Shown here piece by piece: positions 43,711-54,535 of a stretch of DNA of 64,000 bases. This DNA is from Microvelia longipes (Eukaryota > Arthropoda > Insecta > Hemiptera > Veliidae), in contig JACMZG010001870.1 of assembly GCA_018340805.1 (NCBI GenBank), positions 22,988,092 to 23,052,091 of the forward strand, read 5' to 3'. The notes under the pieces were generated by a model. That model did no database searches. It was not told where the DNA came from and saw only the letters and a program-made list of their open reading frames with translations. The position numbers were made by a program, and so were the translations under genes. Within the stretch, counting starts at the first letter, position 1. Every line of letters starts with the position of its first letter.

Positions 43711-43913
43711 AGTATAACCCATGGCTAATCAGTTAACAGCGTGGGAAAATAGTGCTGAGGAACCGATGAGGTTAGCGGCTGACCTCAATGGTTCCTCAAT
43801 GAGGCTAACCGTTAGCCTGATATGATATAGTGGGCACTAACATCTAGGGACCTTTATTGGTTCTTCCCATTATTTTTCCACGCTGTCAACTGATTTTAAC
43901 TGTGTGTTATACT
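43711..43913. repeat. MITE, CAGTTGACAGCG family, copy 2
   Basis: Outer ends AGTATAAC and GTTATACT are inverted, followed by AATCAGTTAACAGCGTGGGA at the left and CCACGCTGTCAACTGATTTT at the right. The interior has extra GAGGTTAGCGGC-type words shared with copy 1 (GAGGTTAGCCCTGG). Nested inside copy G, so younger than it. Confidence 0.85.
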
Positions 43914-44212
43914 ATACTTTTCCTAACATTATTGACCGGGAATAATAACTCAGCAAAAATTTCGAAAATTTTTTGAACTTAGAAAATTGTAAGATCGATT
44001 TAAAATTTAGCACGCATGTAGATGTAGATACATATAAGACAAGCAAATGTGCTAAGTTTCATCTCATTATGAGCATTATTTGAATTTTTGTCGAATGACT
44101 TGTATTCATTTAATAATACAAATAAGTTGAAGTTTGGTACAAGTGTTTGCCTGTACTTAATAAATAAGTTTACTTAGTTTGGTTACAGTATGACTAGAAT
44201 AGTTACGGTGTT

Positions 44213-44280
44213 TGTTAGACCACAATATGATAAGCAATATTGAGGTCAGTGCCTGGATAGGTGACCGCTGGGAATACAAC
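44213..44280 (+). repeat. 5S rRNA-like module in copy G
   Basis: GATAAGCAATATTGAGGTCA then GTGCCTGGATAGGTGACCGC then TGGGAATACAAC. The box C region GGATAGGTGACCGCTGGGAATAC differs by about two positions from the 5S consensus, the best match in the window; box A is poorer (GATAAGCAAT). Confidence 0.78.
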
Positions 44281-44394
44281 GAGCGAAGCAAGTACGAAAA
44301 CGTAATGCAGTGTAAATGTGGTGATTTTAATATCCTGAAGACGAGCTAAGCGATTCAGAAGTAGTAAGGATAAGCGTAGTGAATCCAATTTTTT

Positions 44395-44904
44395 TGTGTA
44401 TTATATCGAGTCACCTACGACACCTCGAACTGTCTGGGATTCTTATCCTTGTTTATGCTTACATTATATGCTTACAGTTTATGCTATTTATGCTCAGAGT
44501 TTATATGACACTCCATCGAATTAAATTTATCGCCAACTTCATACCAAAATTACTGCGTAATAGTTGTTACTACCTTCCAAAATGGTCCATGCAGGAGTTA
44601 TTCCAATTTAACCAACAGGCATCACTATCTAAACGGGCATTACTATTATAATCAATATTTATTAGCTACTGGAGTTCACCGAGTCACATAGCTAACGAAG
44701 AAATGTTTCTAGTAAGGTATTGGAAGTTTGAGGGCGATAATTCTGCCCTCTGCAACACAATAATCAAATCATCGCAACGTGATCAGTATTAAAGCTGTCA
44801 CCCATATAAAAATACTGATCTTTCCGATGCTGATACTATTTTTGTAATCATACTACAACGGGTCTTACCCTTACCGTGATGCCAAGTTTGTGGGAATAAG
44901 TTTT
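44395..44904. other. Unassigned sequence between two 5S-module copies
   Basis: A 90-codon plus frame (44379-44651) starts inside the tail of copy G and shows no family motif. Base composition is less AT-rich than average (CATACCAAAATTACTGCG region), but I recognise nothing. Confidence 0.35.
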
Positions 44905-45692
44905 TTTACTTTGACTCATTTACTGTATGTATATAGCGAAAGCATTGTATTTGGGAAAAAATTCAAAAACCAGGATGCTGCCGGCATTATTTGTTTCAGA
45001 TGTTTGTCCTAAGTAGTTTTCACAAAGTTGTCTGTCAGTATGTGTGTGTGTGAGTGTGTCTGTCTGTCATCAATATATCTCCCTGTGAAATTATGCTAGA
45101 GAGTTAAAACTTGGTATAAAAACTAATCTATAGGTCTAGTTGTGCTGTCCGGAAAATAATTTGTATGACGTCATTAACCCGCAATAATAACTCAGCAAAA
45201 ATGAAAATTCATAAAACGCGGAAAGATTTGTCGTTCGGTTTGAGATTAGGCAGGCATGCAGTCATGTATAAGATCAACATTTGTGCTAAGTTTCATCTTG
45301 TTATAACCATTATTTTAATTTTTATAGAATGACTTACATACGTTTGTAAAAAATTATAAAACATATTTCTTTCTTTATAAATACACCCTTTATGTAATAA
45401 ATAAGTATACCAAGTTTCGTTTCGATACGGCAAGTATATCTACGGATTTGGTTGGATTATAAAAGTTAAGTTGCATTGAGCGATGTCAATGCCTCGATGG
45501 GTGACCGAATTAAACTAATGTATTTACTATCTAAGGACGAGTAAAGCAAGTCCGACGACGGGTTGACGTATGCATTTGACGAATTGTACATTATGAGGAC
45601 AAGCAATGCTAGTCTCGAACATGGAGGATGAGCGTAGCGAATCCTATGTGGCGAAGAAAAGTTTAGGAGGTACCTCTACCCAATTTTTTTAC
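44905..45692 (+). repeat. 5S-module dispersed repeat, copy H (near complete)
   Basis: Plus strand: TTTACTGTATGTATATAGCG head, GTGTGTGTGTGAGTGTGTCT, ATTATGCTAGAGAGTTAAAA, GACGTCATTAACCCGCAATA, GCATGCAGTCATGTATAAGA, AAATACACCCTTTATG, AGTTTCGTTTCGATACGGCA, 5S-like segment (45451-45515), tail CTAAGGACGAGTAAAGCAAG, GAGGATGAGCGTAGCGAATC and AGGAGGTACCTCTACCCAAT. One of the best full-length copies, about 790 bp. Confidence 0.85.
45451..45515 (+). repeat. 5S rRNA-like module in copy H
   Basis: GTTGGATTATAAAAGTTAAG then TTGCATTGAGCGATGTCAAT then GCCTCGATGGGTGACCGAAT. AAAGTTAAG is the core of box A and CGATGGGTGACCG of box C. Confidence 0.75.
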
Positions 45693-46915
45693 TATTAGAA
45701 ATAAATTAATTTTGGTGACTCGTTTTAAATACTAATAAGAAACGTCGTAAGCATGTCATTATAATTGTTTTTCATTTTAAAATAAAAGTGAAAAACAATA
45801 AACAAGATTAATTTATTTTTAACACGGATAGCTTTAGAGAAGAGAGAAATAGAGGTTATCGTTATTAAATGAAATCCGAATAAGAGATCTTTTATTATAT
45901 TGTTTACGGAATTTCCTAATAAAAGCTCCAATTACAAGAATAAACATTACAAGGCTGAAAGGAGCTTTCAAATAAATATTTTTCCAACGATAAATAAAAA
46001 CACCATGAATTCTCATGTTATTTTCAGCTTTTATTACAAACCTTAATAAAAACAGGAAACCCACATTTATCCTTCAATTATGAAACAATAAAAAGAATCG
46101 TTCAAAACAAGGAAAACTTGGGAAAATTAAAACCCACTTGAAAAAATAATAGAAAAGTAAATGTTTGGATTAGATAGAGAATACGGTTGGATTTTAACAA
46201 TTTGATATACACTCTGATTTACAATAAAATCAGGGGGCACGGAAGTGCCTCTGTCAAGTCTAGAGTTCACTGGTATATCCTACTTTCAGAAAGTATCTCA
46301 TGGATATTTTCACCCCTTCTTAGCTTCTTTATTAGAATTATAAAATGTATAATTGGTTTCAGCTAAAGATTATAACGAGTAGACTTATCCTTTAAGATTT
46401 CATTTTAATTCAATTTCAAATTTAGATATGAAGCCTTAAAGTTAGACGCTAGTGACACGCACTCATCATAATTCTCAAGACACTTCCAACTATCTACTAA
46501 TTAAAAAGTTACAAACTGAAAATCATAAAACCTTTTATGCTTGCTTATTAGGATGCCAATGAAATGTGAGAGGTTGATAAGATTTGGAGAAAAATACTAT
46601 CCAAATTCTAATTACGCCAGACTTGGTTTTTTTACACTAGTGGTTTTATTGTGGTAAGTTGTTTAATAGAAATTTTTATAAAACTTATATAGGGTAAGTT
46701 TAAAGCGAGGGTTGAGGCATCAGTTAAGACTAAAAATAGACTAAAAATAGGAGTAAAATATACTAAAATGCTTTAGTACAAACCTCAATAAATATTAAGT
46801 ATATGGTACTCCAGAACTTTTTAAAGAAACAGCATTTGTTAAAAAGTTAATAATTTCTTTAGAACTGGAATTTCTGTGTGCTCCAGTTAAAGCCCGACTT
46901 TGTAAATCTGACATA
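45693..46915. other. Unassigned AT-rich sequence
   Basis: Two overlapping minus frames (45725-46064) have basic/hydrophobic composition typical of AT-rich chance frames. No motif recognised. Confidence 0.35.
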
Positions 46916-47965
46916 GGGTCATTCCATGTCAAATCAACAAAAAAAGTACATTTTTGGATTTGATGTCACCGATTTTTAATATAATTTGGCTGGACAGGTA
47001 GGCACCATAAAAGAAGAAAATATTCAGATTTTTCTCATTTGGTGCAGCCATATTGCGCAGTAGGGTGGTAAATTTTCCAAAAAATGTGATTTTTCAACTT
47101 TTCTTGACTACAAAAACGGCTGTATCTAAAATTCTGCATATGGTGTATTATTATTTTGATGGCGTTTTAAAAGCTTAAAATTAGCCCTTTCAAATAGATT
47201 CTACACTACTTTAGGATAATGAGTCACAAGTTTTATTAAGAGCAAATATAAATAAAAATGCTAATATCTTTAAAAAGCGCCTTTTTAAACTTTTTGAAAA
47301 AATTCCTAAAAAGAGCTTAAACTGTTAGTAAATGTCCACTAAATTTCATTTTGGGACCGCCATGGGATTGGACACAGTAGGGCGTAACGTGTGTCAAGGT
47401 ATGTCAAAGTGTAAAAAAGTTAAGATTTATCACCAAGTTAAGATAATCATTGATAGAAATATCAAAAAAAGTGACTTTTTTACTTTTTGACACACGTATG
47501 CGCTACTGCGTCCAATCCATGGTGGTCCCAAAATGAAACTTAGTGGACATTTTACTAACAGTTTAAGTTCTTTTTAGGAATTTTTTCAAAATTTTTTAAA
47601 AGGCGCTTTGGAGATATAAGCCATTTTTATTTTATGTTTGCTAATAATAAAAAACTTGTGACTAATATCCCTAAAGTATGTAGAATCTATTTGAAAGGGC
47701 TAAGTTTAAGCTTTTAAATGCCACCTAAATAAAAATTCGTACCCTATGCAGAATTTTAGATATAGCCATTTTTGTAGTCAAAGAAAAGTTGAAAAATCAC
47801 ATTTTCTTGGAAAATTCACCACCTACTGCGGCAATATGGCTGCACCAAATGAGCCAAAAATCTGAGTCTTTTTTCCTTCTATGGTGCCCTACCTGTCAGC
47901 CAAATTATATTAAAAATTGGAGATTCAAATAATTTTACCTGTGTTGATTTGATATGGAATGACCC
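46916..47965. mobile_element. 1050-bp long-TIR MITE, GGGTCATTCCATGTCAAATC family, copy 2 (complete)
   Basis: GGGTCATTCCATGTCAAATC at the left and GATTTGATATGGAATGACCC at the right define the ends. The arms are inverted for about 400 bp each (ATTTGGTGCAGCCAT, AAGCTTAAA, CTTAAACTGTTAGTAAATGTCCACTAA words recur inverted), with a centre around 47400-47460. No coding frame. No clear target duplication: flanks read ACATA and AATAG. Confidence 0.85.
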
Positions 47966-48306
47966 AATAGCAGAATAATCAGATGGTCATTCCGCATCTT
48001 AACCTTTAGTTACTTACTATGATTTCTATTTTTGGTTATTTTAGCAACAAATACTGAAGCAACAAATAAAATTGTACTAAAAAATATTTTATAAACAAAA
48101 TGCTTACCTTATTCTCAACAAATTCAAGAAGGAGTGAAGAGAAGTGAATTCCCGCACATAAGAAGAAAGAAAATTTTATGATTCCGTAATCAACACACAC
48201 GAAACTAATAAACCACGAATTTTTGTAAGTAGAATTTCGGGATCTGTAACAAGAAAGAGAACACAAACATTAGAAGATAATATAGGAATAATAGGACTAA
48301 TTTATG

Positions 48307-48309
<3 letters not shown>
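47966..48309. other. Unassigned sequence
   Basis: The minus frame 48036-48266 (76 codons) has no motif. Nothing else recognised. Confidence 0.35.
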
Positions 48310-48375
<66 letters not shown>

Positions 48376-48376
48376 A
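48310..48376. repeat. (TA)n microsatellite
   Basis: TA repeats with two slips. Confidence 0.94.
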
Positions 48377-48601
48377 GTCTATAAAAATGACTATATTGTC
48401 AAAAACACAATAAAAAATCATAGAAAGTCAAATATTTCCATAGCACAGCATAGCATAGAAGGAATCATCATATAACTCTGAAGATTTAGTTTAATTATTA
48501 AATAATATTTTAATGAGATTGAGCACAAGTGGAGTTATTTATACTAGGATACGAAGAAAAGAGTTCCTCCACAGAAATAATTGTGAATAGGTTGTTGCAA
48601 A

Positions 48602-48633
48602 GCGCTTACAACCTAACATGAGGTCATCATCAG
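48602..48633 (-). ncRNA. Degenerate hammerhead-like core, minus strand
   Basis: On the minus strand: CTGATGA (48633-48627), stem II of ACCT...AGGT inside TGACCTCATGTTAGGTT, then GTAA in place of GAAA, then GCGCTTTGC. The layout matches Penelope-type hammerheads, but the essential G12-A13-A14 is altered to G-T-A. No protein is recognised nearby. Probably a relic. Confidence 0.35.
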
Positions 48634-48959
48634 TGCCATGAAGATAAAGATGAAAGTTATAAATACATAAAACTATTTTATTTTCCGAGATGGTAACAGC
48701 TCGGTGTATCCTAATCGACTCACCGAATTTTTACTATCTCGGAAAAGAAAATAGATTCAATTTTTTTTTAAAAATTGCCAGTTTATTAAGTTATAAATAA
48801 AATTATAACTTAATTTATAACTCAAGTTAGTTATAAGCCGTCTGATGACCTCTTGTTCATGAAGACAAGGAATATAGCTTTATATATTGTGAGGTCAAAT
48901 TTTTACTCACCAGCTATCGATAGCGTTATTCTTACTTTATCTTACAGCAAGTTTCGACG

Positions 48960-50554
48960 GTACCATTAGATTCTCCAGTCGTTTTGTCTTCTGGCATTAA
49001 GTAATTTCTTAGATTTTACCTAAATATTACTGTACTTTTAGGTATTTGAATATTAAATACTCTTTATAGTTTGGATTCGCAATAAAAATTTTAATAAAAC
49101 ACATAAATTAGCTAAAATGTTTCACTCAAATACGAGATGCAAAATACCTTTTTATATTATATTTAGTTATAAATCATTTTAGTTTAATACTTTTCTCTTT
49201 ATATTTGCTCTAATTAGTTCATTTAGTAAGATGCCTTAGATATAGGAGTTCTTATGTTCCACGCCAATTAAGAGGTAAGTAAATAGAATCCCTTTTATGT
49301 GCAGCATGTAAAGTGTTCAAACGGTTAGAAAATTTACTGAGAGAATTGAAATCGGTCAAGGATATCTTTGCTATGCAAATCATTGGTTTCTCCTATAACC
49401 TTTACTCTTTGTAGCCTCTTAGAGCACTAATTAGTTTTATTTAAGACATAGAAGTCTTTGAAAGGAATAAGGAAACTCATGAATAAGGAGTGGCTTTGAT
49501 CAAGAGACAGTAATAATGAAATCATTTTATCAATTTCCTTTTGATTATTTTCTATAATAGAATTGTAATAATTTGACCAAAACATTAAAGAATAGAATTT
49601 CAAAGAAAACGTAAAAATTAATTTAAATCTGAAGGAACACTTCAATTAGAACGAAACAAGCAAACTAGAAAAAAAAATCAAGATTAAGAAATTCATATCC
49701 AAGAGAAGTAGCTGGTAAGACGACAAGACATTGACTTAGAAAGCAGAAGATCAGGAAGAAGCAAAGTTGTGGATTCTTGGTTAATGTTTAAAATTTAATA
49801 GTATTACATAATAGTTTTGCCATTTTTAGGGGACTTATGAAAAATTTTATCCAATACGAACCCCTAAAAAATACCCTACACAAGTTGAATATTGAAGTAG
49901 ACACTGAAGTAGACATAGAGAAAGAAGGAGAGTCGCCTGAAGATATATATTATACTTTTAACATAAGGGTTGGACGTATCTTGGTCACAAGCAGTAGCAA
50001 TTTAGGCAAGTTACTCAGGCCTCAAGTTAGATCGGATCAAAAGACTTTGCGTAAATTATCCACGCCACTCAGAAAGCAGTAAAAAATAGATATGAAAATT
50101 ATTGTATCAATATCCTTAAAATTATTCTTATTGTATAAAATATGCATTCGTTCAAACAAATGGCCGTAAAGTAGGATTTTATTGCTAAAGTTGAAATGAT
50201 AACTAACTTACAGACAGCGACTGTTAAGTAGAACTTAACTTCTACTTATCAACTCCCATAAATTGTTAACTCATATTTTTTGATTTAGCATTCCTAAAAA
50301 TAAAATTAATTTAAATAAACAACCAAACTACAAGAGTCTGTATTCAGTCTTAAAAATAAAAAGATCTAATAAATAATCTTTCCTTTCCTTCATCTCACCA
50401 GCACTGTTGATGACCTTTTTGGGGGTTGAAAGCCGCCTTTATTTACTTATATAAGTAATTTAGTGGAGAGATACTCTTTTATTTATCATTAAAACTACAA
50501 GACTTACGTAATCTAAGAATAGATTAAGAAGTCCTAAGATCAACTAAGAACTTA
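48960..50554. other. Unassigned AT-rich sequence
   Basis: No gene supported. The plus frame 49837-50082 (MKNFIQYEPLKN..., 81 codons, acidic then basic) has a start codon and reasonable composition, but no recognised domain and no splice context that decides it. Confidence 0.35.
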
Positions 50555-50660
50555 GGCCCTATTCAAAGACATTTTTCTTACCTAAACCTAACATTTTCCT
50601 TAAAGACTCCTTAAGGAAAATGTTAGGTCTAGGTTAGGAAAATGTCTTTGAATACAGGCT
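50555..50660. repeat. Small PIF/Harbinger-like MITE, GGCCCTATTC family
   Basis: GGCCCTATTCAAAGACATTT at the left, AAAATGTCTTTGAATACAGG at the right, nearly full palindrome, flanked by TTA on both sides (50552-50554 and 50661-50663). Same family as 3028 and 35593. Confidence 0.82.
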
Positions 50661-52283
50661 TTAGTTTTAGATTATTCTTGCTAAGATGATAACTAACAAT
50701 GGCCACTAAAATAATACATTGAAGGTTGAAATTTAAGTGTTTCTGCAAATTTTAAATAATAGTTTTTGAGTGTAGGTATTTATTCTTTAAATTTATTTAT
50801 CGCGTCGCTTTGGTCTCTTGGCAGTCTTGGGCTTCGGTCATTTATAAAACTTTTATTAACATTTGTATTTACAAATTTCACCCGGGTTTCACTATCTACT
50901 ATAGGCACCAGTATTAAACAGTTTTAGTCACTAATGAATAAAGACATACGCTTTGACTAGGAATCTTCGAAGACTTAATAGTTCAAAGCATCCAATTGCA
51001 TTTAATTATAAAAAAAATCAAAATTAAGCCAAAAACGCCTCAATAAAAAACGAAATTTGATTTGAGATATTTGAGTTAAAATTAAAAAATAATTAGGATT
51101 AAAAGATTTTTAATTATATCTGGGTCAAAATAAATAAAATCTTAATTTAAAATTTTTAAATTAAGTAATTTTTAAAATGGACTATCTCTGATCGTTCAGA
51201 TGAGAAACAGAATCTTGAGATTACATCTATTTACTATCTCGTGAAAAGGGAAAAAGGTAAACTAGTTGAAGCCGTCTGACAATAGTGTCTGTCCGTCTCA
51301 GATATCTACAGTATCCACTCTATACTCAAGTATTTGCTCTAATCATTCAGTCCATAAGTTTCATAGCTTTCTTTATAATTATGTCCACAACTCATTTGTA
51401 AATCTTATTTTATGTTTTCTAAATTAATTATATTATTTTAATACAAATATTAAAGATAAATGAACCTATATGCAGGTAATTTAACGATATAAAATTTTTA
51501 ATTGATTTGTGTTTAATTAAAATGTTTTTGAATCACATATAAAACAAAAATGTAAAACTTATAACTTGTTGATTTTAAATTTCAGTTAAATTCCGTTTTG
51601 CCTCTCTCGCTAGCTCAATCTGTAAATATTTATTTTGACGGTAAAATCTCAACCCACTAACCACTTCTCATACAAATCACCAAGGGAAAATTGTTGCTGA
51701 TTTGATAAAGCTTTAGGACTAGATAAATGCTTAGCTAGACAATTTTAAGGTAGGAGTTGTCTATTTAAATTATTATCTTAGTTACTTTTAGCATAAAATG
51801 TCTTACGTAGGATTTAATAATTGCAAGTATCTTAGTTTTCAAAAATAAATAATTTAATATTTTAAACAAAAGACCAATTTACAATCTTTGAGTTAAGTCA
51901 AGGTCAAACTCACGATTTAAAAGAGAATATTTTTAGAGCATTTATATAAAATTATATGAGATAATATAATTAAGTGCAATATTTTTAATATAACTTAAAT
52001 TAATTAAAAATAATAAGCCTATTTAATCTTCATTTAACTAAATCCTTAAACTTAATTAAATAAAACTAATACAAAGATTAAAATAAATTATCGAAAAATG
52101 ATAAATGACACGATTTTATTTGACAACTTAAAGGAGTTTGTATTGAAGATTGATTATATGGAATAAGTTTGTGAAATTCTTTAAGTATTTCACTGATCCA
52201 TATTCTATCAGGCAACTTACTACTAGATTTAGTTCATACCTATATATTGTTTAGCACAATTTAATTTTATTAGTTATTATTGG
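50661..52283. other. Unassigned AT-rich sequence
   Basis: Nothing recognised on either strand. Confidence 0.35.
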
Positions 52284-52312
52284 TTTTATTTATTTATTTA
52301 TTTATTTATTTT
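52284..52312. repeat. (TTTA)n microsatellite
   Basis: About seven TTTA units followed by TTTTACAATACAATGTATTA. A similar TTTATTTACAATACATTATA occurs at 54720-54739. These could be 3' tails of non-LTR elements on the minus strand, but no coding part is attached. Confidence 0.8.
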
Positions 52313-52554
52313 ACAATACAATGTATTAAAAATATTAATTAGACTTAAAAAAAAAACAGAAATTGTGAACTCCTCACAAAAGAAGTTAGAGTCTTGCACC
52401 GTGAGGAGGAGTAATTTAAAAATATTAAACAAGTACTATCAAAAATTTAGCCTATGTATGTTATATTATATAAATAACTATACTTTATATATTTTATTAA
52501 AAAGGAAAGAGATTAACATAACAAAATAATACTTAAACCTAATATTATTTTAAT

Positions 52555-52685
52555 GCGCACACAAACATTCATACACACAACACTACGTACATACATATCA
52601 TACACTATACATTACAACAATTATATATTATATATATATACATATACAATACATACATATATATACATACATACATTCATACAAC

Positions 52686-52779
<94 letters not shown>

Positions 52780-52805
52780 ATAATATACATACATACATAC
52801 ACACT
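52555..52805. repeat. Compound (CATA)/(CA)/(TA) simple-sequence block
   Basis: ACACAAACATTCATACACAC opens a 250-bp block of CATA and CA words around two (TA)n runs (52696-52729 and 52736-52771), closing with CATACATACATACACAC. Confidence 0.93.
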
Positions 52806-54482
52806 TTTTAAATTGTTTATATTTATTATATTGTATTCAAATTAAATTTTATGTATATCTGTATAGTTGATGTGACAATAGTAATATTTATCATAAGGGC
52901 CATAATGTATTTTTTAATATGCATTATGTACTTATAATGTAATTTTATTGAAAATTCCTTAAAAGCAATATTGTGGGTATTACGACATGAGCTTAAACGC
53001 ATCTTACTTCCATATTTGGCAGTTGTAATAGAAATAAAAATAATAAACTATAAATTAATAAAAGAGATGAAAATTAAATTAAGTTAGTTATTCATATGAG
53101 TTGTTTTATTAAACAAAAATAATGTCTGTGCGGGAGCTTTTTTAAACGTTTCCTGCTCTGCAAGCACGTTTTCAACTTCATTTAAGCTTTAGATTGACCC
53201 ACTAAACTTAGTTTTAGAAAAACAAGGAATTTTGTTTTACATTTTTATAACATTCAACTGACTGGAAAAAACCTTTTAAGTCATAAATAGAGGTTAATGG
53301 TGTTTTTCGTTAAATAATGCTTTGGGTAAAATGATGTTTGGCTAACAAAACAAGTATTGTTGGCTTTTACTATATGTTAGCAACTTTTACTTGAAATCTT
53401 AAAGGGATTAGAAATTTTAAAAAATAAATATTTGGTTTGTTAAACGATTTAAAAAATGGTTACCGGAAAAAACTGATGTTTTTACACTTCCGCTAAAAAA
53501 TTTAAGGATAAAAGACTTGAAAGTAAATATATTTTATACTGAGTAAATGATAATAAAAAATTAAAAAAAGTTTTTATAATTTTCCATTTTACATCTGCAA
53601 TGATGATTGAGATGGTAAACAATACAATTCCAGTAAAGTAAATCTACTTTTTTTATAACGGTTATGAATCAATATTATACTTGGAGTACATTTATACTCT
53701 TACTACATGTAACAGTTTATTTGAAATAATAATAACAATAACCTTAATAAAACTACCCAAGAAAAAATATCTAAATATACAGATTTGGCCGCGGAAATCA
53801 TTAGAATTTGGAAAATGAATTCAGCTACAGTCATTCCCAGCAAATGGAATAATTCATAAAGATTTAAAATCACCAATAGATAAAATAGATATACCGGTTT
53901 CTCTCATTAAGCTTATCCGAAAATCAATTATTCTACAAACCTGCTCAATAGTTCGAATGACCTTGAATATGACTTAATAATATAAAATATAGACATGATT
54001 TGACAGAACTTTTGTGAGACCACAATTTCATGAGGTGACTTGGTAAAAAACCCATCTCTTTATCTTAAAACTAGTCTAGGCTAGGAAATAAAAGAAAGAA
54101 TAATAATAATAACATATCTATATGCCCATACATACAATATATATGAAATAATATTCTTAACAGTTATAAATAAAATGTATATTTCTATTAAAGAAAAATA
54201 ATGTTTGAAAGTATGAGAGCCTTCAGCAGAATACTAGAGCGGGGGCTAAATGTAAATGTAATATTGGATGTGTTAATTTAATTACTCATTCCAAAATTTG
54301 ATTCGACATATCAAATTGCAGAGTCAGCAAGCATAGCGTTGGCAGAGTCATAAGTATAGATAATTTGCAACGTTGCAAATTTTTTACTGTTTCTTATTTC
54401 TCCCTTAAATCAAGCAACAACATAAGAATTTGGTGATCCCTGAATTCATACAATTTTAGGATTTAGGCACAAACGAGGAAAT
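52806..54482. other. Unassigned AT-rich sequence
   Basis: Nothing recognised. Confidence 0.35.
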
Positions 54483-54535
54483 AAAATTCTGGCGCGGTAG
54501 TCCGCAAGTCGGGCGAATTTCCTTTGGGATGCCAG
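54483..54535. repeat. Terminal fragment of the AATTCTGGCGCGG palindromic MITE
   Basis: AAATTCTGGCGCGGTAGTCC, then GCAAGTCGGGCGAATTTCCT and TTGGGATGCC, ends abruptly. Only one terminus is present; the rest of the element is absent. Confidence 0.8.

Larger units (their letters stand above)
43481..44394 (+). repeat. 5S-module dispersed repeat, copy G, with a nested MITE
   Basis: Plus-strand copy: worn head (43500-43700), then a MITE (43711-43913), then AATAATAACTCAGCAAAAAT, TTTAGCACGCATGTAG, TTTCATCTCATTATGAGC, GGTACAAGTG, the 5S-like segment (44213-44280) and the tail GACGAGCTAAGCGATTC ... GGATAAGCGTAGTGAATCC. Most family blocks are in order once the MITE is removed. Confidence 0.8.

Noticed and set aside
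44213..44280. A functional 5S rRNA gene
   Set aside because: Only the middle part of 5S is present, and the flanks are those of a dispersed repeat, not a 5S spacer.
44379..44651. 90-codon plus frame
   Set aside because: Begins inside the tail of a 5S-module repeat; no motif.
49837..50082. 81-codon plus frame starting MKNFIQYEPLKN
   Set aside because: Most protein-like of the unassigned frames, but no family resemblance and no supporting context; chance cannot be excluded.
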